Source: Sclerurus mexicanus (lineage: Eukaryota > Chordata > Aves > Passeriformes > Furnariidae). From it: a stretch of 64,000 bases of DNA. Position numbers and translations under genes: made by a program. Numbering within the stretch: position 1 is the first letter of the stretch; every line of letters starts with the position of its first letter. The DNA lies in the NCBI GenBank assembly GCA_013396755.1, contig VWZF01002698.1, positions 442,384 to 506,383 of the forward strand. Reading direction: 5' to 3'. The notes beneath the pieces were generated by a model. It saw only the letters and a program-made list of their open reading frames with translations. It was not told where the DNA came from and ran no database searches. Positions 36,301 through 48,700 of the stretch are shown one piece after another.

Positions 36301-39300
36301 CATTTGTGCAGGAGTCTTTCTGTCAAATAGGGATTTCTAGGGCCCAAACACCCTCCTCCCACTGAGCCCCTAGGCCAAGTTTCAAGGCACAATTGTGCAG
36401 AAAAGAAGTTTTGCAAGCTAGTCTCAGTTTTAAGTAATCTCATCTTCTCCAGTATGAAAGCCAAGCCTTTTGCTAGATGTAGGCTTCTCCTACCGCCTTC
36501 TGCGTGGCCAGGGCTGTCCTTCCAGGGAAGTTCTTGCTGCAGCCAATAGACTGGGGCAGGTATCGGTTTTTCACAGGTTCCTCTTCAATTCCTCTGCACA
36601 AATCATAGAGCCAGGACCTGAAAGCCACAGAGAAAGCATGAAGTGAAGGCAGCTACAGACAGGCAGGCATCACTGGGCAGCATGTCAGCCTTCTGTGAAG
36701 CCATGCTTTCTGTTCTGTGCAAGCTGTGACTTCCAGCTCTGCAGTCACAGCCACAGTCACAGCTGAACAGGCAGGATTCCTTCAGGTCACAGCTGCCTGT
36801 CAGCACAACTTTTCCACCTCTTCCTGAAGTGGCAACAGTTCACCAGTCTGCAAGGCACCCCAACTGCTGCTCTGGACTCAGAAGTGGCTCCAGGCTCCAG
36901 TCCAGCCTTGTCATTTGCTCTGTGATGGGACTGTCAAGCCTGCCCTCTTCCCATCCTTCTGGGAGCCCTTCCACAGCTTTGCCCCATCCTTGGACACTGT
37001 AGAGGAAGGCTGAGGAGCTGGCTGACAGGCAAAACATTATCCTGGGGATGGTACTTGGGAGAAGTGAAACTGGAAATCTGTTGTGGGCCTGCCAGACCAG
37101 TGCTTCTCAAATATGTCACTGAACTTCTACCTTCCAACTTTCCCAATCACAGCAAAACCCCATATGATCGAAAGGAAGTCTCAGTTCCTGCCAAGAGCCA
37201 AATTGTTTATCATTACCCAGTTTTATCTCCAAAGTGAGTCTGGAGCTCCGTCTCACTGAACTGTGTCAGCTGCCCGATGTACTCTACTCCCAGGACGTCT
37301 GTGATAGCAGTGCCAAGCTTGCCTCCCAGGTTACGGCTACAGCAGAGAAAGGAAGAAAAAGAGAAAACACAAATGAAGCATGATGTGGAGACTATGACAA
37401 GTCTTGTTGCGGCAGCTGTTCCTAGATCAGGACAGCTAGAAGCAGTCAGAAATCAGCAGCACAAAAGGGAACACTTGACATGTAACATCTTCTGTTCATA
37501 GTAAAAGGACACATAGGAGTCAAAGTAGGACATGCTCCTTGGCTTACCCAGTTTTAGTGCTTCTCCCTTAGCTCCATCTTCAAAACGTGATCCCAAACCA
37601 TGCTCTAAAGAATGCCTCACATGCCCTGCTTCCTCCTACACAGACGGGACCCTTCCTCAGACACAGCCCCCCCCATCCCTAGTGTGACACTGAAGGCAGA
37701 GAACAGCAGTGCAGGTCTAGAAACCAGGATTAGGGATCTATTCCTCTTGAGCAAGTGATGCTGGTAATGCCTCCCGACACCAGGACAAGTATTTGTGCAC
37801 AGCGTGGATGATCAGAACCAAACCACATCTGCTCTCTGGGAGCACAGCTGTCACTCCCACAGAGGAACAGCTATGACCTCCTTGCCCACAGTTGCTCCTG
37901 GTTTACACTTTTGCACCCCAGCAATCACCTTAAGCACAGTCCTACCAGAGGAAAGGATGCCCACAGGCTAGTAATGGCCTCTTGGATTGTGGTCCCTTTA
38001 CCACCAGGGCTGCAACTCCCAAGCATGCTCCTCCTGAACTGTGGCTCACAGCCATGAGGGATTACTGGTGGATTCCCTCTATTTGTTACAAGCACTGAAG
38101 AGCAGATCCTGTGGAGTTCAAAGCCTTTGCTGTCTGCTATCAAGAAGCATCAAATTGCTCACCGCTGAGGTGGCCAGGAACAGCCCCAAGCTGCACTAAA
38201 GCAGGCAGCTCCCCAGTACTTACATGCTGCTGACGGGCAGTTGGCTGAAGAGCTGTGGCACAAATCGTGCAGACATCAGTGTCTGGCGGTTGGGCTTGTT
38301 TAACCCACAGGCCAGTTTTGCCAGTGTCTGTAACAGAGAAGAAGGTGGAAACCCTGTTATTACACACCGTGCGCTGACTTAACAGCTTGTGCTGCATCAC
38401 CTCTAAGAGCTGCCCTCAGAATAAGTGCTAGGAAGATGTGCGGATGGCACTGTTCCTTGTTCCCAGGCAGTATTCACCTTGGGAGCTGACATGCACTGGC
38501 TGGGCACTCTGAAAGCAAAGCTGCTACCAGACTTCTATCTCTGCAAAGGGCTGGACTCCTGCTCCAGGCAGCTTAGGGGATCTCAGTCTATCACCTGTTC
38601 AGGATGGTTTAGTTTTCCCTCAGGCAAGCATGCTAGAGTTTCCACAGCATTCCCGTAATCCTCCCCCAGGCTATGTCTCTCACTATGTCTTGGTCCTTCA
38701 TCTTCTGTGTTTGTCTTGCTTTTTCTCAGTATCATTACTTTAATCTTCTCGAGGTCCACAAAAGGAAATCTGCAAAATGCAGAATTGCTAGCCTGGTTCT
38801 CCAACCTATCTGCCACAGAGCTCCTCTTCCCACTCTAAGCTACCACAGGATCAAGAATACACAGGCCAGCTTGAAATATGTTTAGCTGGGTGTTTGGACT
38901 TTTTTTGAGCAAGTCTAATAATTTCCTCTTTCACTACTTTGCCTATAAATAAGCAAAATTTCTTGCCTGCCTATTGAGCTATGACCTTTATTAATAGCCT
39001 GTTTTACAGGCTTACATACATTCAAACTCTTTTCTAGACTAAGTAGATCCCTTTTCAGATGTCCAATTTGTTTTTTCTTGTTTCACTGGAGACTCTTCCA
39101 AGCTCACCCACACTGTTCACAAAGTGAAGTGCTGGAAGCCAAACCAATCACTGACACTTCACAGGGAGAAATAATTTACTTTTTCTGACACCTTCTGTAA
39201 ACTGCACATGCTGAAACAGGATTTGCCATTTCTACAAGAGTACTTGTATTACTGACTCATCCTGCTGCTTGTCCACAATAACTGCAGGCTACTTCCTGAC

Positions 39301-42050
39301 TTACTGTGACTTAGCCAAAAACCTGCTGGTTGCTTTTTTCTATAAACCACAAAAAGTCTGTGAGGAGCATAAGAAGCACTATTTGGTGATTTCAGACTAT
39401 TTCTGGGCTTTTTCAAGCTCAGAATTTTCAACTCTAATTTAATCTCTCAGAATTCTCAGAGCCCAGGCCCTAAGCCCCATCTCAGTTTAGCACCACCTGA
39501 ATTCATACAGCTGTTTCCACTCTCTAGGCTTCAGTGAAAATACTGGCTCCTAGGAGACCTCAGACAGGATCCTACTCTAAACATCCCAGTTTGAGTGCAA
39601 CTCACTGAACAGTCATTTTGGGAAACAGTAAAATTCCCTTCAGCTAGATGCATGCCCTTCAGACAACCTCAGGTTGTGTTTTGCTACAGTATCATCATCA
39701 GCTTACGCAGCTCAGGGTGAGGTGTGTTAGAAACCTTAAGGTTAAGACCTCACATCTGCAGCTTCCCTGTAAAAAAGAGTACATAAATGGTCTGGCACAA
39801 GTGGTTCTTCATAAACCACATTGTTATCTTTCAGGTGCTTCCAAATAGCTCAATTGTTTGGTCTCATGTATCAACTGGGTTCCTTGTATATTCTGTCTAA
39901 CAAGTTACCTCACCGGGAAAAAAAAAGTCCCTTGGGAGAGTTTTCTGCAGAAAGAACATAAGCTTAAAGCAAGTAATCTCCACCCTGAGTTTCAGGCAAC
40001 AGTGGCTGTAGCCAGAGAATGGTTTTTATTGACACAAATTCCCAGCGACACCACCAGTGTGGGGCACTGAGGTGGGTTGGGTTGCTTTTCTCTTTGTGGT
40101 CAGTCAGGCTTTACCCTGCTGGCCACACTTTGGGTGATGCTCAGCCAGCTGCCAAGAGCAGCCACAGGAGCACTTGGTGCATGACAGCAGCTGCAGAAAC
40201 AAACAGACTTTGATGCTGCAGCTACAGAGGATTTCCTGCGTGGTGAAACACGGGGTGGTTTACTGAGAGCCCCTAGCACTCGTTTGATTTCATTCTGCAG
40301 GTTTGTTCTCTGTAGGTTTGTGCCTACGGGGGTGAGCTGGCTGTGGAAGCATGTTAGCACGTTCTGCACAGCCACCTGTAGGCTCTGGTAATCTCTGCAC
40401 TGTGCTTGCTGCTACAGATACACAGTTCTTCAGGTATAGCACAGTACATCATAATTTCCTTATTCCCTTAAAAAAAATAAAAATGCTGGCATAGAAGGTG
40501 GGAGCTGGGAGAAGCTGCTAGGAACATCCAGGATGTACTCTGCTATTCTTGATTAAAGAGAGCAAAAAGGCAAATTGAACATCCTTTCCACTGGAAATTT
40601 CTACACCACTGATCTTCCTCAGCTAGCTCATTTCTGCCTCACAGTCTGCTGTAGTTTCAAAGTGAGCCAGTGCAGAATGAGCTCCAGTACCTGTGTACAG
40701 CTGGGACCAGTTCCAGTTATTTCTGCAGAAGTCTACAATGAAATTTATATTCCTTAAATTTCAAAGCATCCATTTAGTTTTTATTTTGCTTGCTCTTTTT
40801 TTTTTTTGGTCAGAGCCTGCATTTTTAAAGTCATACCTATATACATAAGCCCCTTTTCTGCAGAATGAAAAGAGTGCTCTCAGTAAACCAGCCTGCAGGA
40901 AACCCTCTGTAGCTGCAGCATCAAAGTCCGTTTGTTTCTGCAGCTGCTGTCATGCACCAAGTGCTCCTGAGGCAGCTGGCTGAGCATCACCCAAAGCATG
41001 TCCAACGGGGTAAAGGCTGACTGACCACAAAGAGAAAAGCAACCCAACCCAGCTCAGTGTCCCACACTGGTGGTCTTTTGCCTCTGAGTTGCTGCGAATT
41101 TGTGTCAGTAAAAAACATTCTCTGGCTACAGACACTGTTGCCTGAAACTCAGGGTAGAGATTACCTGCTTTAAGCTTGTGGGTTTTTTACAGAAAACACT
41201 TCTGGGGGACTTAAACCCCTTTTGTTCCTAGTGAGCTCACTCATTAGGGTACACCAGGAACCCAGGCAGTAAATGAATGGAGTGCTGACTGCACAGGTCA
41301 CATCTCTGGGAAAACAACAACTCTCATTTCCAGATGTCCTGTAATTTTCCTGAAGCTGTGAACACACATGGTTGCACTCCCCATTTGGCTCATCTTCTGT
41401 AGGAGACTTCTAAGTGTGTATAGGGGACCACCTACAGCACATTTTGACTCTACCACTCAGAAATGAGGCCGATGTGCCATGAACATACCTTGTTGTGAGA
41501 GATGCCAGCAGAACACCTGAATCCAGTGGCTTCTTCTACAGCCACCCTAATTTCTTCCACAATCACTGCCCCCATGGTCAGCTGCAGGTCAGGACAATCG
41601 GGGTTATCGAAAGACAGCGACGCCAGCCACTCCTGCAAGCCACGTTCCCGCAGCTCCTCTAGAAAAAGGACACAAAGGGGATCACAAGGGGACATAACAC
41701 GGGTGCTTCTTCCTGAGCCCAGCAAGGGAAGCGGTAGCATCAGCCAGCCCATTCCTTAACCACATACCAACCGCGGGGAGGAAAAGCAGGCACCTTAAAA
41801 GCAATGCACTGGGGAAAACAGAGACCCCACTGACCACGCTCTTGATTCAGGGGGAGCCAAAGCAGCCCTGCCTCTGCTGATGGCGCAGGGAGCATCGCCG
41901 ATGGAGCGGGAGAGGACACGGCAGGGGGGCGGGCACAAAGGGGCACTGCGCGGCCCAAAGCGCAGCGGGTGCGGGTGGGTGCGTACCGCTCCCTCCGGGC
42001 TCGGTGCCGGGTCCCGCGGGCAGCCCCTGCACGCAGGTGCTGGGCAGCAG
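33380..42050 (-). CDS. POLH: DNA polymerase eta, N-terminal exons missing in gap
   Basis: Y-family polymerase that copies past UV dimers in the nucleus. Exons, in gene order on the minus strand: 42050(gap)-41987, 41658-41489, 38327-38224, 37336-37217, 36617-36494, 35856-35791, 35140-34977, 34235-33380 (TAA). All junctions are GT-AG and in phase; 556 codons are visible against 713 in human. The visible part begins at human residue about 147 (LLPST, QGLP). It continues through VGAVIVEE-like GAVIVEE, CSAGISHNK, LAKLACGLNKPNRQT, NLGGKLG, SWLYDLCRGIE, IGCSKNFPG, HWLLQLALELE and RYDAQKM. The C-terminal exon carries an internal PIP-like box (IESFFQK), the UBZ zinc finger (CEKC, then HMDYHFALELQ) and a terminal PIP box (TLDFFFKRL). 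The metal-binding catalytic residues of the palm (human D13, D115, E116) fall in the gap. The exon downstream of HNK starts with Thr where human has Val. Confidence 0.95.
39870..40302 (+). repeat. Inverted repeat, left arm (possible LTR-like element)
   Basis: This arm is the reverse complement of 40857-41270 at roughly 85-90% identity in its core. Diagnostic blocks include 'gggttgggttgcttttctct', 'ttgtggtcagtcag', 'tttgggtgatgctcagccag' and 'tgcatgacagcagctgcaga'. On the minus strand it contains AATAAA followed about 20 bases on by a well conserved stretch, which resembles the R/U5 part of a long terminal repeat. I could not name a family, and no coding remnant is present. Ends are approximate. 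Confidence 0.75.
40857..41270 (-). repeat. Inverted repeat, right arm
   Basis: Reverse-complement partner of the left arm. It differs by scattered substitutions, a short insertion near 41.08 kb ('ttttgcctctgagttg' region), and loss of about 15 bases at the inner end. The hexamer that is AATAAA in the left arm reads AGTAAA here. The arms are separated by about 550 bases of unrelated sequence. Confidence 0.75.
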
Positions 42051-42648
42051 NNNNNNNNNNNNNNNNNNNNNNNNNNNNNNNNNNNNNNNNNNNNNNNNNN
42101 NNNNNNNNNNNNNNNNNNNNNNNNNNNNNNNNNNNNNNNNNNNNNNNNNNNNNNNNNNNNNNNNNNNNNNNNNNNNNNNNNNNNNNNNNNNNNNNNNNNN
42201 NNNNNNNNNNNNNNNNNNNNNNNNNNNNNNNNNNNNNNNNNNNNNNNNNNNNNNNNNNNNNNNNNNNNNNNNNNNNNNNNNNNNNNNNNNNNNNNNNNNN
42301 NNNNNNNNNNNNNNNNNNNNNNNNNNNNNNNNNNNNNNNNNNNNNNNNNNNNNNNNNNNNNNNNNNNNNNNNNNNNNNNNNNNNNNNNNNNNNNNNNNNN
42401 NNNNNNNNNNNNNNNNNNNNNNNNNNNNNNNNNNNNNNNNNNNNNNNNNNNNNNNNNNNNNNNNNNNNNNNNNNNNNNNNNNNNNNNNNNNNNNNNNNNN
42501 NNNNNNNNNNNNNNNNNNNNNNNNNNNNNNNNNNNNNNNNNNNNNNNNNNNNNNNNNNNNNNNNNNNNNNNNNNNNNNNNNNNNNNNNNNNNNNNNNNNN
42601 NNNNNNNNNNNNNNNNNNNNNNNNNNNNNNNNNNNNNNNNNNNNNNNN
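42051..42648. other. Assembly gap over the POLH/XPO5 divergent promoter
   Basis: 598 N, flanked by very GC-rich sequence on both sides. It separates the first visible exons of POLH (minus) and XPO5 (plus). It must hide both promoters, XPO5 exon 1 and the POLH exons coding for about 150 N-terminal residues. Confidence 0.9.
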
Positions 42649-42760
42649 CGGGGCGGGTCGCGGGGAGGGTGGCCGCCCCCGGTGCGTCCCCCCGGGAGCG
42701 GGGCCGCCGGCTCTGCCCCGGTGTGTAACTGCGTGTGCCCTCCCTCCGTCCGTGCCGCAG

Positions 42761-45700
42761 TTCTGCGAGGAGTTCAAGGAGAAGTGCCCTATCTGCGTGC
42801 CCTGCGGGCTGAAGCTGGCGGAGAAGACGCAGACGGCCATCGTCCGGCACTTCGGCCTGCAGATCCTGGAGCATGTGGTCAAGTAAGGCAGCTGGTCCCG
42901 GGCAGGGGCCCCGCCTGGCGCCACCCAGCCCCATGCGTGCGATCCCCGCACATGCCGGTGGCTCCCGGCCCAGGCGGGCACTTTGAGGACCGAGGGAGTC
43001 TGCCCTGCATCAGAGGACAGTTGCTGTCCTGCTCTGGTTCTCTCCTCTTCTGTTATTAAAGAAGGAGACTCGCTTTCAGGCAGGTTGGGAAGGTTAATTC
43101 ACAGAGCTCCAAGACACGTTGACATCTCAAGATGAAAATAAGCCCAGTGCATTACCAGTGGGTTTTTGCAGTGTTCTATGTGATTAGCTTTGTGCTAACA
43201 AAGAGGCTTTGTATTAGCTCGGTTCTGAGATTCCTTTCTCTGCCGCCTCTACAGACCTGATGCTTTGTGCTTTGCTTTGTGCCTTTGCTGTTGCCTCTGG
43301 AGTCTGTTGACCTCAGCGGGGCACGCCCATTTGCCAGCAGCACTTTTAAACTCAGATAGAGATTGGGTGCTGGCAGAGGCAGGGAGCTGTAGTGTCCCTA
43401 GTTCAGGTAAAACTGTGTTTTGTTGAGAAACAAGTCAGAGATACTTACAAATGTTTTGACTTGGTGTCCTGTTCGATTGTTTTTAACAGATACCGATGGA
43501 ACAATATGCCTCGCCTAGAAAAAGTTTATCTAAAGAACAATGTCATGGGCCTCATATCCAGTGTAAGTACTTGCTACCCCAGGATGTTCTTTGAAATGTG
43601 ATTCTTTTCCTTGGAGATAGAATGTGGGACCAAAAGGAAAAAATACTCCAGTTAATTAGTGTAGAAGACTGGAATTCAATTCTGCATTTCATTGCCTTTT
43701 TGCTGGTTGTTCCAGTGCTTTTCTCTGTCTTGTCAGGTGAATAACCATGTCACCTCACATGGCAGGAGGTTGTGAGGCTTGTTTAACTTATATAAGGTAC
43801 TTTCCTTAGAAGGAAATTCACTAACTTTTGGATGTTCTTATCCTTTGCAAGAATACTGAAGGCATTATCTTAGTTGTGTATTCTCTGTTGTTGTGATTGC
43901 TCGTGACCAAGTGACCTTCTTTTGAGGAAAATCACTCTGGTTCCCAGAGTTCACTAGCTGTGGATGCTTGGGAGCACAGGAGTGTTATCTAAGGTAGCTA
44001 CAGTGGAGAGCTACCCGCTGATGTGTTCTCTTTTGTTGCATTTAGTTTCTGTGGTTTAGAATACTGGCAAACACTGTGCTTCCCAGGTCAGAAATATAAA
44101 TGCCTGATGTTTGCTTTTCTGTATAACTGCCTCCTTTCTGTCACAGGGAACTCAAAGTATCCTGGAGGAGGAAAGTCACATTAAGGATGTTCTATCTCGC
44201 ATTGTGGTGGAGATGATCAAGCGTGAGTGGCCTCAGCACTGGCCTGACATGCTAAAGGAGCTGGATACGCTCTCCAAGCAAGGGGTATGAATCACAGAGC
44301 TGTTCTGTTCTCTTTCATAGTTTGTGGTTCAGTCTTCTGTCATCCTGACTCACTCATGGTCTGCTGAGACGGGCTGAGGATGGACTCAAAACTCCCTGTA
44401 AGATTAAGCTAGTCTAAGAGATGATTTTAAGAGAGAGAGGTTCATCCTTCTGTCTTGTTTTCCCGAGGTGTGACTTGTATCTTCATGCATGCTCACTTTC
44501 TCTCCCCATCTTTGAGCTAGCCTCTAGAGATTTTAATGTTTGGACTGAGCTGATGAAGCGTATTTCATTTTGGAACATTAGGAAACCCAGACAGAACTGG
44601 TGATGTTCATCCTCCTACGTTTGGCAGAGGATGTGGTGACTTTTCAAACTCTGCCTACCCAGAGGCGACGAGATATCCAGCAAACTCTCACCCAGAATAT
44701 GGAGAAGATCTTCAGCTTCCTAGTAACTGCCCTGCAGCAGAACGTCAACAAGTACAGATGCATGGTAAGAGTCTCCTTTCCTTGGGTTCAGTCAGGGCTG
44801 GTGGCGTCTAGGAATGGGGGTACTACTCTCAAATTCTTGGAGAAGCAAGCACAGAAACTGTCTGAAATCTGTTGCTATCAATGTGAGGTGGGGATATGCT
44901 GTGGCCTGGGAAGCTGATGCTGATCAGAGACACACAAAGTTCACAGGGTTATTGTTGATAGTATGGTATTGCTAGTGTAAAAGGCTTGGATAGATGCGTG
45001 CTTCATCCGTACTGTTGGAATGCTCTGCTGACGCTAGGAGTGTATGGCTTAGCAAAATGAAGGTATGGTTGTGTTAGAAACAGCTAGGTTTGGTGTCATC
45101 CCAGACTTGTGTCTGCTCTCTCATGCTGCAGCAGCGTATTTGAGGTGATGCACCAAAATGCATGAGTTTCTGATGTCTCAACATGCATCTGGGCTTCTGT
45201 TCCTTTTCTCATGAGGTCAAGTCAGGAAGTGCTTTTTTTGGTCAAGTTGCAGTGAGGAATGTTCTTCCCTTTTGTGTAAAGAGACTTCTTTCCTGAATTC
45301 TTACCTAGAGTAAGAGGTGTGAAGGTTGGTCACGATGGTTGGCAAAGGAGGTCTCTACCCCAGTCTGTTTCTGTGAGAAGGAAGTGGATTTAAGAGTGAA
45401 CACAACTGAGAAACCAAACTGGCAACCAGTTGCTTAGGTGTATCTCTTGTACTTCTTTTTTTGTGGATTAAAATCCAGAGTTATACTAGATGGGAAACTG
45501 GGAGGCAAATAAAAGCCCTCTCCTACCTGACTTCTCTCATTTTCCTGATGCACTGACAAGCTGAACAAACCCACCTGTAGAGAGTGCAGTTCATGGTGGT
45601 GGTTGGGTGACCCTGGTGTGCTTTGTAGTCTTGTTGAAATGCATTTCCAGGTCAGGTTTGCATTGCAGTGCTTGAGACTGGGAAGTGTGGTTGCTTCTGC

Positions 45701-48700
45701 TAACAGTGAAATCTTTCTGATTGGCAAGGTTGGATCACCCCAGGAACAAGAAGTCCTCACCACTCCACAGGTTAGCTGATCTTTGGCATGTTTATGCACA
45801 GGGTAAATTCTGAGGGTTGGGTGTTCACTTACCTGTCTGCACACTGAGACTGGGGGACATGATGGACAACTCCCCAAGACCGTAATAATCTGCATATAAG
45901 TACGATGGATTAATAGATACATGTGTTTATAAGGTGGGACATTTATTAAATGCTTGGGACACAAGCCAATTAACTTAAAATCATTGCAATGAATAGATTG
46001 ATTGACAGAGTTTCCAAACCGAAACCTTGCTTATGGTGTTTCTGCATCTGAAAAGCAAATCAAACCTGAGTGAGGGGCTCTTTTGCATTAGGCAAAAAGA
46101 TGGTGCAAGCAGTGCATTGTTGCTGTTAAGTGTCTTGAAGTGGGAATCAGGCTGTAAGCTGTTGCCCTAGCTTTCTCCAGCTGCCTTTCTGACCATGGAC
46201 AAGTCACCCTTTTCAGAACTGAATCTCAGCACATTAAAGTCACCAGTATCTTTCAGAGTCTGGCTTTTGGATGTAAGATACTCTTAAAGGTGGAAACTTT
46301 CTTCCCTGGAAGCCTCCAGGCAGCACCAGAATGCCTTTCCTTCTTGTCTCCTATGTCTCCCCGGTGACTGGAGTGTTATCTTTTGGATGAGAAGGAAAGT
46401 GTGGCTTAACTTGCAATTCAGAGTCCTGTTACCTTACCTGTCAGGAGGCTGTGAAGGTGGCTTTGTTGGATGTAACAATGTCCTGAGTGGGAGACTAATG
46501 CAGCCTCTTCCACTAGGGAGCTGTTCTGGCTGCCTGTCCAGCAGCAGCTGGTGGAGGTGTGTGCTGTAGCTGCTCACTTAAATTCTTGTTTTCTTTTTCA
46601 GAAGACTGATCTGGCTCAGGAACCAAAGGTGAGTAGAGCTATACAGGAGTTAGAACTATGCTTTTCCCAGGCTTTGGACTCTACTGCCTGCAGTTCTCTT
46701 TTATGGATGGATTTTTTTTCCACTCATAATACAAATGCATTGAGAAGCGAGGAGTGGCAGCAGAAGGGTCCAAGTCTTTCACTTTTATCAGGGAGTTCTT
46801 GGCACTGTTATTCCAGGGAGTGGATGGCTTTAGATGGGAGTTGGTATTTTTCTCTGTCTCTGACCTCTTCCTTCCTCTCTGTTCACAGGCCCAGGCAAAC
46901 TGCCGTGTGGGAATAGCAGCACTCAACACTTTGGCTGGCTACATTGACTGGGTAGCCCTAAGCCATATCACAGCAGACAACTGCAAACTCTTGGAGATGC
47001 TCTGTCTGCTCCTAAATGAGCCTGAGCTCCAAGTTGGAGCAGCAGAGTGTCTTCTGATTGCTGTCAGCAGAAAAGTGAGTTATAGCTCCTCTGGCTCCCT
47101 TTTATTTTCCTCCTGTTCTCATATATGAATCTTCGGATTGAGCAATGATCTCTTTCCCCTTTTATTTAAGAGGCAAAATTCAAATTTGGCTGATTATGTT
47201 AATCATATTTGGTGTGAATGTCATGCCAGAACAATACATACAGCAACTGTTGGAACCCTCTCCAACTTCTGTGCTTTACCTCTGCTTGCAATTGGAAGTT
47301 GGAGGTCCCCACTGACTTCTTACTCCCGCTTCCTACAACTGTGAAGTGGGAAATACTGTTATCAGCTGTGTCACCTGGCAGCTCAGAGAAATGACAGCAA
47401 GATCTAAACAGGTGATTTGACCCATACATTCACAAGCACCTTAGTGTCAAGGCTAAGTGTTTACCAGCTGCCTGTAAGTAACTAGCCAGTCTTCTGTGAA
47501 GAAGAGTTAATGTCTCGGGATCGGTTGTGTGGTTTAAAGTTCCTGTGGTGGGATTGTTTGCAGAATTTTTTTAGGTCAGAGATACCTTAGAATTTCTGGC
47601 AAGTTGTTAATTAAATCATGTGTATTGTAAGACTCTCCCCAGATGGAAGGGAAATGGAAATAAATAGTTAAATGGATGGGAATAAATAGTTATGTTCTAA
47701 TTGAGGGATTTGGTGTATTTTGGATGTAGGGTAAGCTGGAGGATCGGAAGCCTCTGATGGTCTTGTTTGGAGACGTTGCCATGCACTGCATTCTCTCTGC
47801 TGCCCAGTGAGTACTGTCCTGCTGCTGTGATTTCACACAAAACTCCATACAAATGGGTTTGTAGGTGCAAAAGGTACTGCTGCTTAACCATGGGATGTGG
47901 GGACTGGGTAGGAGAGAATGAAACCACCACTTTTGCAAAACCTGAAAAACTGCACTTTTTTTCAAATGCCATAATTGAAGGACAAAGAGGTGTAAATATC
48001 ACAGCTTCCCTGGCTTTTTCCTTTAGCCTGAAACTGATCAAGAGGAGGGTCTCTTTCAGAGAGGCAATTTCAGAGATTTTAGATGCCAATAAAGCAGTAC
48101 TTCTTGATAATAGCAAAGAAAATCCCACTGCAATAAAATCAAATTGCTCTAATCCTCTTTTTATCTGCAAAGTAGACAGCAGTGTGCCTGTTACCTACAG
48201 TGTGAGTAACTGTCGTCCTGTTTTTCCCTCTTCCTCTCATTCCCAGGACAGCAGATGGAGAAGGCCTGGTGGAGAAGCACTATGTTTTCTTGAAGAGACT
48301 TTGCCAAGTTTTGTGTGCATTGGGCAGCCAGCTATGTGCGTTGCTAGTAAGTCTTTATTAATACCAACAGCAACCTTGGCAAGGCTAGTTTGTAGGGCTG
48401 GGACTTGGGGCAATCCTGATCTAAGGTATTTTCTACACATTTAGAAAAGGCAGAAATGGCTCTGCATTTAAGTGGGATAACAGTAGTCCTGCTAAGTCAT
48501 AGGAATGTAGAATGAAGGGACCCTGACTGATTCCGGGGCTTTGCTGTCATCAAGAACCATCTCCTATAACCTCTGCAAAATGCTAAAACTTCACTGAAAA
48601 TTGGTCAGGTTTCTTGCTGACTACTGCTACGGAAAATCTACTCCAGGAAATTGCTCTCCTATTGAAAGCCTTTTAAATTCCCCTATTAAAAGTAAGTCAG

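Larger units (their letters stand above)
38328..41488 (-). other. POLH: Long POLH intron carrying an inverted repeat pair
   Basis: This 3.2-kb intron is the longest in the visible part of POLH and separates the exon ending CSAGISHNK from the exon starting TLAKLACG. Apart from the inverted arms at 39.87-40.30 and 40.86-41.27 kb, I see no exon or gene within it. Confidence 0.7.

Noticed and set aside
45434..45964. 176-codon open frame on the minus strand inside an XPO5 intron
   Set aside because: No family resemblance or splice context. It lies in intronic sequence antisense to XPO5; chance frame.
47767..48444. 225-codon open frame on the plus strand
   Set aside because: It overlaps two XPO5 exons in a different frame and runs through the intron between them. 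The true XPO5 frame is clear from conservation.
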